Below are positions 4,662-9,596 of a stretch of 9,596 nucleotides of DNA, piece by piece. The position numbers and the translations under genes are program-made. This DNA is from Thermoplasmata archaeon (GTDB lineage Archaea > Thermoplasmatota > Thermoplasmata > Thermoplasmatales > Thermoplasmataceae). The DNA lies in contig JAKAAU010000041.1 in NCBI GenBank assembly GCA_021802165.1, positions 1 through 9,596 of the forward strand, given 5' to 3'. The stretch's first letter is position 1, and each line of letters starts with the position of its first letter. Under the pieces are notes generated by a model that ran no database searches, was not told where the DNA came from, and was given only the letters and a program-made list of their open reading frames with translations.

Positions 4662-6008
4662 GGCTTTTTTTATTGAGTTATCAAGTATATCTATAGCCTC
4701 GTCAATCTGTTTCTCATTCACGATCAAGGGAGGTATAAATCTTATGGCGCTCTCACCAGCACCCAGCAATATGAGCCCGTTTTTATAGGCATTCTCTATA
4801 GTTTTATCCCTGAGCCCACGGAAATGGGCTTTTGTCTTTCTATTTTTCACAAAGTCTATTGCCTGCATTAACCCGAGCCCCCGGACGTCCCCTATGCTAT
4901 CATATTTTTCCTGCAATTCATGCAGCCTCTTATTAAGGTAATCTCCAACCTTTCTCGCGTTTTCAACCATATTTTTATTTTTTATTTCTTCTATGGTCGC
5001 ACGGCTCGAAACAGAGGCAAGAAGGTTTCCGCCAAATGTGTTGGAATGCAACCCTGATTTCTCAAAATCATATTTGCTCTTTACAACAGATGCACCCATA
5101 GGTATTCCTGAGGCTATAGATTTGGCCACAGACATAATGTCAGGGTCAACACCAAAGTGTTCAGAAGCAAAGAAACGCCCGGTTCTGCCGAATCCAGTCT
5201 GCACCTCATCCATTATGTACAGTATTTCATTTTCATGGGCTAGCTCCATGAGTTTTTTGTGGAAATCCATGGGTGGCACAATATATCCGCCTTCACCCTG
5301 TATTGGCTCTACAAGTATAGCTGCAACAGAATTGGATGGTAAAAACTTTCCAAACACATAATCTTCCAGATAATCGATGGCTGCATTTGTCAGGTCTTCA
5401 GGCTCTTCATAGCCATCTATGTTGAATGGATTTCTATATGGGTCTGGAAATGGTATATGTGTAACACCACCCATTTCAGGGAAGAAACCCTCATGGTGCA
5501 CTGGTTGTGATGCCGTAAATGACAGTGCCCCCATTGTTCTTCCATGGAATCCGCCTATGAATCCGATAAACTGTGGCCTTTTTGTATAGCTCCTTGCCAG
5601 TTTCAGTGATGCTTCATTGCTCTCGGCACCGCTGTTTGCATAAAAAACCTTTTTGTCATGGCTGCCAGGGGATACTCCTATCAGTGCCTTTGCTGCTTCT
5701 ACCTGTTCTTCATAGTAAAAATCTGTTCCTGCAAAGTGCCACAATTTATGCAGCTGTTCCTGGACTTTTGAAATAACATATTCGTTGCCATAGCCTATAT
5801 TTGTTGTACTTATTCCGCTGGAAAAGTCAAGAAAAACATTATCATCAACATCTTCAATATAACACCCCTGACCCCTGTATGCAACTACAGGCAATGACTT
5901 TGTGGACGTTGTCAGATATTTTTCATCCTCTGCCATAATTTTTTTTGCATTGGGCCCCGGTAGTTCAGTTGTTATTCTAACACCATTTAACAATACATCC
6001 TTTTCCAT
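4656..6008 (-). CDS. class III PLP-dependent aminotransferase (GABA/ornithine aminotransferase or amino-acid racemase type)
   Basis: The 450-residue length is normal for subgroup III (fold type I) enzymes. Key sites are present: NSGAESNEA (125-133) and GFHGRTMGALS (153-163) bind the cofactor phosphate and ring, EPIQGEGG is at 234-241, and IMDEVQTGFGRTG (265-277) contains the PLP-pyridine Asp267. SVAKSIASGIPMGA (293-306) has the Schiff-base Lys296, and AIRFIPPL (421-428) has a substrate-side Arg. The N-terminal block PGPNAKKIMAEDEKYL resembles the archaeal '4-aminobutyrate aminotransferase' group. Some members of that group, from Pyrococcus, are amino-acid racemases or ornithine aminotransferases, so the substrate is not settled. 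No adjacent gene for succinate semialdehyde or ornithine metabolism supports a choice. The ATG at 6006-6008 has a good TATA box 26 nt upstream, implying a leaderless mRNA. The stop codon overlaps the resolvase gene's end by 6 bp. Confidence 0.9.
   Translation of the reverse strand: MEKDVLLNGVRITTELPGPNAKKIMAEDEKYLTTSTKSLPVVAYRGQGCYIEDVDDNVFLDFSSGISTTNIGYGNEYVISKVQEQLHKLWHFAGTDFYYEEQVEAAKALIGVSPGSHDKKVFYANSGAESNEASLKLARSYTKRPQFIGFIGGFHGRTMGALSFTASQPVHHEGFFPEMGGVTHIPFPDPYRNPFNIDGYEEPEDLTNAAIDYLEDYVFGKFLPSNSVAAILVEPIQGEGGYIVPPMDFHKKLMELAHENEILYIMDEVQTGFGRTGRFFASEHFGVDPDIMSVAKSIASGIPMGASVVKSKYDFEKSGLHSNTFGGNLLASVSSRATIEEIKNKNMVENARKVGDYLNKRLHELQEKYDSIGDVRGLGLMQAIDFVKNRKTKAHFRGLRDKTIENAYKNGLILLGAGESAIRFIPPLIVNEKQIDEAIDILDNSIKKAL
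4665..4671 (+). terminator. oligo-T terminator after hjc
   Basis: Seven T follow GGC just 3 nt past the resolvase stop codon. The run lies inside the last codons of the convergent aminotransferase gene, where it encodes part of its Lys-Lys-Ala-Leu end. It is a plausible archaeal T-run terminator. Confidence 0.45.
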
Positions 6009-6027
6009 AAAATTATAATATTTAGAC

Positions 6028-6041
6028 AGTTATATACTTTA
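6028..6041 (-). promoter_or_regulatory. TATA box of aminotransferase gene
   Basis: On the minus strand TAAAGTATATAACT is centred about 26 nt before the ATG at 6008. It fits a leaderless transcript. Confidence 0.6.
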
Positions 6042-6130
6042 TCATGTGTACATTTTGTGCTATTTCTATTTAACAGAATAAAAAAATATAAAACTCCTTC
6101 GATTTAGGCTGTCATAATTTATATGTAGAA

Positions 6131-6145
6131 GATTAAAATTTAATC
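6131..6145. promoter_or_regulatory. 15-bp perfect palindrome in the aminotransferase/VIT divergent region
   Basis: GATTAAA-A-TTTAATC has 7-bp perfect arms around one base. It is centred about 52 bp upstream of the VIT gene's TATA box and about 100 bp from the aminotransferase TATA box. It could be an operator of either gene. Its AT content makes chance symmetry possible, but both ends are capped by G/C. Confidence 0.35.
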
Positions 6146-6159
6146 CCAAAAATTTCATA

Positions 6160-6167
6160 GGTTAACC
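6160..6167. promoter_or_regulatory. GGTTAACC palindrome upstream of iron-transporter promoter
   Basis: An 8-bp perfect palindrome preceded by TA lies about 20 bp before the VIT gene's TATA box. AGGTTA resembles the half-site of DtxR/IdeR-type metal-dependent repressors (consensus built on TTAGGTTAG...CTAACCTAA). The flanks do not extend the symmetry well, so this is only suggestive of metal control. Confidence 0.3.
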
Positions 6168-6185
6168 AAAATTATCAAAAGAAGT

Positions 6186-6194
6186 TTTATATAA
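6186..6194 (+). promoter_or_regulatory. TATA box of the ferritin-like/VIT gene
   Basis: TTTATATAA follows a purine-rich BRE-like AAAAGAAG and is centred about 22 nt upstream of the ATG at 6212. It is the best-matching archaeal promoter in the window and implies a leaderless transcript. Confidence 0.65.
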
Positions 6195-6211
6195 TTGATC
6201 TATAAAGATAT

Positions 6212-7201
6212 ATGGTTGGTACTTCAAATTCCCGGTATCAAATAAAATTTCTCCGCGATGAACTTACGGACATGATTTTCTATACTTATATGTATAGAAA
6301 TACAGAAGATCCGGAACTTAAGGAGAACTTTAAGCAACTGGCTACTATAGAAAATGAACATGCAAATTTCTGGGGACAGTCATTGAAATCATCAAATGTA
6401 GACATAAATAAAATAACATACAGAAAAACCAAATATTTTTTTATGAAAATTATCCGGGCTATAGTGGGAAAAAATCTCATAATTAATCTCCTTGAACATG
6501 GTGAATACCAGTCTATCAGGAAATATAAAACCTATCTTGAAAGTTATAAGCAGGATGATGATTATAAAAAAAAGGTAAATGACCTTATATCCTCTGAAAT
6601 GCAGCATGAGGAGATATTTGCAAACAAAATATCAAAAAGCGTTAAAAACATTCAAAAAAGCAGGGATTTTTTATATGGCATGAGTGATGGCCTTGTTGAG
6701 GTCCTTGCAACCCTGGTCGGTTTGTCCGCAATAATCACAAGCCATATAGACATTGCATTGAGTGGGGTAGTTGTGGGTATAAGTGGAACATTCAGCATGA
6801 CTCTGGGGGCATATCTTGCACAGAAATCTGAATCAGAATATAAAATTGCCATGCTTAACAGGAAACACATATTTTCCAGAAGCAAGGGTGTGGAAAACAT
6901 GATCAATCAATACTCTTCAGAAGCCACAATTTCTGCCCTTAATACCGCAGTTTCCTATATAACAGGCGCTGTGATTCCTATATTGCCTTTTGTTTTTTTT
7001 CAAAAGTACATGGCGGTAGCACTTTCAGTAATACTTGTTTTCATAGCACAGATGATTTCCAATTCTATTGTGGCACTTTCACTCAACACACCTATTCTTA
7101 AATCCGGGCTCAGGGCCTCATTGTTAGCTCTCGGTGCTGCTGCAGCAACCTTTGCCGCTGGAGAAATATTCCATATAATATTCCACATTTCACTGCTGTG
7201 A
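6212..7201 (+). CDS. ferritin-like domain fused to VIT1/CCC1 iron transporter (MbfA/Er-VIT1 type)
   Basis: The 329-residue membrane protein is probably an iron or manganese exporter. Residues about 10-140 form a rubrerythrin-like four-helix domain. All seven expected di-iron ligands are visible: Glu17, Glu47 and His50 (ENEH), Glu95 and Glu98 (EHGE), Glu129 and His132 (EMQH). Residues about 150-329 are the VIT1/CCC1 transporter domain: DFLYGMSDGLVEVLATLVGLSA (Asp159, Glu163), SGTFSMTLGAYLAQKSESEY (Met196, Glu207), then three more hydrophobic helices, for five in all. In the bacterial homologue MbfA this domain pair exports iron and protects against peroxide; the same role here is inference. 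For an acid-living archaeon, exposure to soluble ferrous iron would make such a pump useful. The ATG at 6212 follows a strong TATA box. Two palindromes lie upstream and may be metal-responsive operators. Confidence 0.88.
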   Translation: MVGTSNSRYQIKFLRDELTDMIFYTYMYRNTEDPELKENFKQLATIENEHANFWGQSLKSSNVDINKITYRKTKYFFMKIIRAIVGKNLIINLLEHGEYQSIRKYKTYLESYKQDDDYKKKVNDLISSEMQHEEIFANKISKSVKNIQKSRDFLYGMSDGLVEVLATLVGLSAIITSHIDIALSGVVVGISGTFSMTLGAYLAQKSESEYKIAMLNRKHIFSRSKGVENMINQYSSEATISALNTAVSYITGAVIPILPFVFFQKYMAVALSVILVFIAQMISNSIVALSLNTPILKSGLRASLLALGAAAATFAAGEIFHIIFHISLL

Positions 7202-7222
7202 TAATGGATACTGGCAGGGGCC

Positions 7223-7250
7223 TGTTGCAAATAATATATGCATTGCAACA
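7223..7250. repeat. inverted repeat TGTTGCAA-N12-TTGCAACA before ABC transporter promoter
   Basis: Two perfect 8-bp arms are separated by 12 AT-rich bases, with centres 20 bp apart (about two DNA turns). The repeat starts 22 nt past the VIT stop and ends a few bases before the ABC gene's TATA box. As DNA it looks like a two-site operator. As RNA it could form an 8-bp stem, but no T-run follows, so a terminator role is less likely. Confidence 0.5.
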
Positions 7251-7256
7251 AAAATA

Positions 7257-7265
7257 TTTATAATA
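7257..7265 (+). promoter_or_regulatory. TATA box of the ABC transporter unit
   Basis: TTTATAATA preceded by A-rich sequence is centred about 24 nt before the TTG start codon at 7285. It fits a leaderless mRNA beginning with UUG, and abuts the inverted repeat at 7223-7250. Confidence 0.5.
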
Positions 7266-7284
7266 GATATGACTATTAAAATCG

Positions 7285-8058
7285 TTGAACACAATAGAAG
7301 TAACGAATCTGTACAAACGTTATGGAACCACCACAGCACTTAATGGTATCAATTTATCTATTGCCGGCGGTCAGATATATGGCATTCTTGGACCCAATGG
7401 CTCCGGCAAAACAACATTATTGAAAATACTTGCAGGAATATTGCCACCTTCTTCAGGGGAAGTTGTGATTGATGGCATGAATCTTACCGGCAACTCAGAC
7501 AATATAAAATCCATAACAGGGTATATACCGGAAACACCTGCATTATACGAATCACTCACCCCAATAGAATATTTCAACTTTCTTGCATCTGTGTTTAAAA
7601 TCGATGATTCCGTTTTGAAAGAGCGGATAAATGCATTTTCCAATGCCCTTGAAATAGGGAAATACCTTAATGAATTCATAGGCTCATTATCGTTCGGGAC
7701 AAAGCAAAAAGTGGCTATTATCGGATCCTTAATACACGACCCGAAAATAATTGTCATGGATGAAGGCATGAATGGTCTTGACCCGAAATCATCAAAAATT
7801 ATTAAGGAACTATTAAAAGATATGACAGCAAAGGGCAAAACAGTAATTTTTTCCACCCATATAATGGAAATAGCGGAAACCGTCTGCGATACCATTTCTA
7901 TATTATATAACGGGAACATAGCCGGAACCGGCAATCTTGATCAATTAAAAAGTGAAGCAGGGTCAAACAACAGTGATCTTGAGGGGGTATTCCTTAAACT
8001 GACCGGAGACGAGGACCTTGACAATCTGCTTGACTCTCTGAGGGAATCTATAAAATGA
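7285..8058 (+). CDS. ABC transporter ATP-binding protein (ABC-2 exporter type)
   Basis: This 257-residue ATPase subunit powers the membrane permease encoded next. Walker A GPNGSGKT is at 36-43, the Q-loop region is GYIPETPALYESLT with Glu83 in place of Gln, the signature is SLSFGTKQK (134-142), Walker B is IIVMDEGMNGLDP with catalytic Glu160 and the D-loop at 164-167, and the switch His192 is in STHIME. The 'PE..aLYe.LT' Q-loop version is common in ABC-2 drug/peptide-type exporters. The signature is LSFGT where LSGGQ is canonical, and the proline after the Walker B Glu is Gly. Both look tolerated, since all nucleotide-contacting residues remain. The start is TTG at 7285, because an in-frame TGA lies at 7270-7272 and no ATG precedes the N-terminal strand NTIEVTNLYKRYG. 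The last codons overlap the permease start as ATGA. Confidence 0.92.
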   Translation: MNTIEVTNLYKRYGTTTALNGINLSIAGGQIYGILGPNGSGKTTLLKILAGILPPSSGEVVIDGMNLTGNSDNIKSITGYIPETPALYESLTPIEYFNFLASVFKIDDSVLKERINAFSNALEIGKYLNEFIGSLSFGTKQKVAIIGSLIHDPKIIVMDEGMNGLDPKSSKIIKELLKDMTAKGKTVIFSTHIMEIAETVCDTISILYNGNIAGTGNLDQLKSEAGSNNSDLEGVFLKLTGDEDLDNLLDSLRESIK

Positions 8059-9596
8059 AAAACCAGACATTATTCTTAAGCAAATTAATAATGGTTGAGC
8101 AACGGTATCTTGCTTTAAAAGATACCCCAAAATTTCAGCGGAGCGTAAATACCATAAATAAACAATCATACTTCACAAGAAATATATTGATGACATATAT
8201 CGCAAATGCAATACTTTTTACAATGATTTTTGTGCTTCTTGATTCTGTTTATTTTGAAGAGAAGGATACAGCAGCGCTAGCTTCCTTCGGACTTATAGTA
8301 TTTCTATATCTCTTCATAATAGGCATTTATAATTCCATCGTTTTTTTTAACTCTGTATATAGCAACAATATAATGGCCCCCCTGAAGTCAATTCCGATCA
8401 ATGTCAATGTCAACGTCCCGTTTATATCATGGTTTATTTACAATTCATCATCATATATTTTTGTTGTTTTCCCATCTGCCATATTTTTTTATCTTCTCAC
8501 AGATGACTATGAAACTATATTCCTGGCCATAATTTACGCTTTCCTTGTGCTCATGGTCAGTTTTATTATCTCATCCCTACTGTTTATATATTCCGGGAAA
8601 AAGGCAAAAACACACACATCAATTAAAAATGTAATCAAAATTCTGGTACTTTTCCTTTTCCTGGGGGCATTTTACCTTCTGATCGAAGATCCATCTTATT
8701 TTGGCTATGTTAGCAGTGCAATTGCCTCTCTTCCATATTATGTCAGAATATTTGCATTTCCAATAAATTTAGAATATATTGTATATTTAAATTATACCCT
8801 TCCTCTAATCTACAGGATAATAGAGATACTTTTATCACTTTTATTTCTTGTAATAGTGGTTTTCATATATTTTGCTTTAAGGGAGAAAATATACAATATT
8901 CTCATGACATCCGAGGAAAACGAATCAAGTGAAAAGGTATACTCAAACATAAAAGGGAATAAAATGCTTGCAGCTTTCCTTAAAAAGGATGCAAAAAGTA
9001 CCTTCAGAAAACCCCAGAACCTATCATACATATTTCTGCCTGTACTATTTGTAATTCCATTTTTCCTTGGAGTTGGCATAGGAGATGGCTTCAGTTCTTC
9101 ATTTTTTACCCTGCTTTACCTGGTAGAGTTTGTATCCTCATTTTACGCAATTTTTCTGCTTGTTGTTGAGGGAAAGGGTATTGAAGTTCTAAATTCATTG
9201 CCTATTAAGAAGCAGTCTATTGCCTTTTATAAGAGTATCTTTGGTTTAATTATATTCTCGGTTATTGCAATAGCATTCACGGTTGTGACCATAGTGATCA
9301 GCCACAAAATCGGGTTAATAGATCTTTTCGAACTCATTGATGCTATAACCCTGTTCTATATTATACTCACGGTAAACATAAATCGCCTCCTGAAAAAACT
9401 TCCGCCGGGAACATCAAACCTTAATTACTATTCCTTTGGAACCTATCCGATGCTATTTATATTTATTTTATCTATAATTTTACTTGGAATATCTGTCGGC
9501 CTGGCTCTGGGCCTATCATTTTTATTATTCCAAAGCATTCTTTATTATGCTTATACAGACCTGATTATAAATATCATTATGTTATTATTTTTTATT
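8055..9596 (+). CDS. ABC-2 type exporter permease, large, 3' end outside window
   Basis: The frame is open for 514 codons from ATG 8055 to the window edge, so the C-terminus is missing. The ATG overlaps the ATPase stop (ATGA), with a GAGG ribosome-binding site at 8040-8043, about 11 bases upstream, indicating one transcription and translation unit. The protein begins with a 40-residue cytosolic segment, then has about 11-12 hydrophobic helices (near 44-62, 76-98, 124-148, 155-178, 194-210, 250-274, 325-343, 348-371, 396-416, 424-441, 465-490, 495-514). The centre carries AFLKKDAKSTFRKPQNLSYIFLPVLFVIPF (307-336), the 'KDl....R.p' amphipathic entry typical of ABC-2 permeases. VLNSLPIKKQSIAFYKSI (378-395) matches the 'LLsLPis...i...K' cytosolic loop. 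Two such cores appear to be joined in one chain: SIPINVNVNVP (112-122) resembles the second loop. The substrate cannot be inferred. No signal peptide is seen. Confidence 0.8.
   Translation, partial: MKNQTLFLSKLIMVEQRYLALKDTPKFQRSVNTINKQSYFTRNILMTYIANAILFTMIFVLLDSVYFEEKDTAALASFGLIVFLYLFIIGIYNSIVFFNSVYSNNIMAPLKSIPINVNVNVPFISWFIYNSSSYIFVVFPSAIFFYLLTDDYETIFLAIIYAFLVLMVSFIISSLLFIYSGKKAKTHTSIKNVIKILVLFLFLGAFYLLIEDPSYFGYVSSAIASLPYYVRIFAFPINLEYIVYLNYTLPLIYRIIEILLSLLFLVIVVFIYFALREKIYNILMTSEENESSEKVYSNIKGNKMLAAFLKKDAKSTFRKPQNLSYIFLPVLFVIPFFLGVGIGDGFSSSFFTLLYLVEFVSSFYAIFLLVVEGKGIEVLNSLPIKKQSIAFYKSIFGLIIFSVIAIAFTVVTIVISHKIGLIDLFELIDAITLFYIILTVNINRLLKKLPPGTSNLNYYSFGTYPMLFIFILSIILLGISVGLALGLSFLLFQSILYYAYTDLIINIIMLLFFI

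Noticed and set aside
4993..5361. Plus-strand open frame antisense to the aminotransferase
   Set aside because: It lies opposite the PLP-binding motifs of a well-conserved enzyme and shows only shadow composition.
6044..6073. Nine-codon frame starting ATG TGT with a CxxC in the aminotransferase/VIT spacer
   Set aside because: It is far too short, has no correctly spaced TATA box or ribosome-binding site, and CxxC in nine residues is easily chance.
6080..6130. Additional TATA-like blocks (AATATAAAAC and AATTTATATG) that might drive a small RNA
   Set aside because: The region is AT-rich, no stable RNA fold or conserved element is visible, and the downstream start codon already has a better-placed TATA box.
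7223..7250. Intrinsic terminator for the VIT gene
   Set aside because: The stem is only 8 bp with a 12-nt loop and is followed by A-rich, not T-rich, sequence; an operator reading fits better.
7371..7934. 187-codon minus-strand open frame within the ABC ATPase gene
   Set aside because: It is antisense to Walker A, Walker B and signature motifs; no homology pattern and no promoter are visible.
8810..9079. Minus-strand open frame within the permease gene
   Set aside because: It lies opposite a long continuous membrane-protein frame and has no features of its own.
1..9596. tRNA, rRNA, CRISPR array, insertion sequence or toxin-antitoxin/defence cassette
   Set aside because: I looked for cloverleaf elements, regularly spaced repeats, terminal inverted repeats with transposase motifs and known defence nucleases, and saw none; the only nuclease is the housekeeping-type Hjc.

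Overview
The window is a compact, AT-rich piece of archaeal chromosome. G+C looks like roughly one third by eye, and AGA/AGG Arg and ATA Ile codons are frequent. An archaeal origin is supported by a UPF0147-family protein, an Hjc-type Holliday junction resolvase and a stand-alone Lrp/AsnC (RAM) domain protein. Several genes also have a TATA box about 20-26 nt upstream of their start codon, which implies leaderless or nearly leaderless mRNAs. Gene content and base composition fit an acidophilic Thermoplasmatales archaeon (Ferroplasma/Acidiplasma/Picrophilus type). That placement is inference, because no rRNA or other phylogenetic marker is present.

Layout. 1-495 (+) is the 3' end of a short, degenerate acyl-CoA-synthetase-like (ANL) gene that stops before the usual C-terminal domain. 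It overlaps tail-to-tail with a four-helix membrane protein (483-959, -). Next come a one-domain winged-helix regulator (1012-1368, -) with a palindrome over its TATA box, and a two-gene unit (1473-2073, -) encoding UPF0147 and a RAM-domain protein. Divergent from that unit is a type II thymidine kinase (2176-2784, +). A carbamate-kinase homologue that has lost its hallmark active-site residues (2830-3591, -) is divergent from a two-gene unit for a hotdog acyl-CoA thioesterase and an Hjc-type resolvase (3654-4661, +). A class III PLP aminotransferase (4656-6008, -) converges on the resolvase. A 203-bp divergent promoter region with two palindromes separates the aminotransferase from a ferritin-like/VIT1 fusion iron transporter (6212-7201, +). 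Last comes an ABC exporter: an ATPase (7285-8058) overlapping by ATGA with a large permease (8055 to the window edge).

How the genes relate. Most are housekeeping or small-metabolite genes in short units, not one large pathway. Nucleotide salvage (tdk), recombination (hjc), acyl-CoA turnover (thioesterase, ANL remnant), amino-group transfer or racemisation, iron handling and export are all represented. I see no tRNA, rRNA, CRISPR array, transposon or origin. No gene-free stretch exceeds 203 bp. The most unusual items are the apparently inactive carbamate kinase paralogue, the truncated ANL protein, the probable operator palindromes at the iron-transporter, regulator and ABC promoters, and the RAM-UPF0147 coupling. 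I do not see a convincing defence system or a wholly new multi-gene system.
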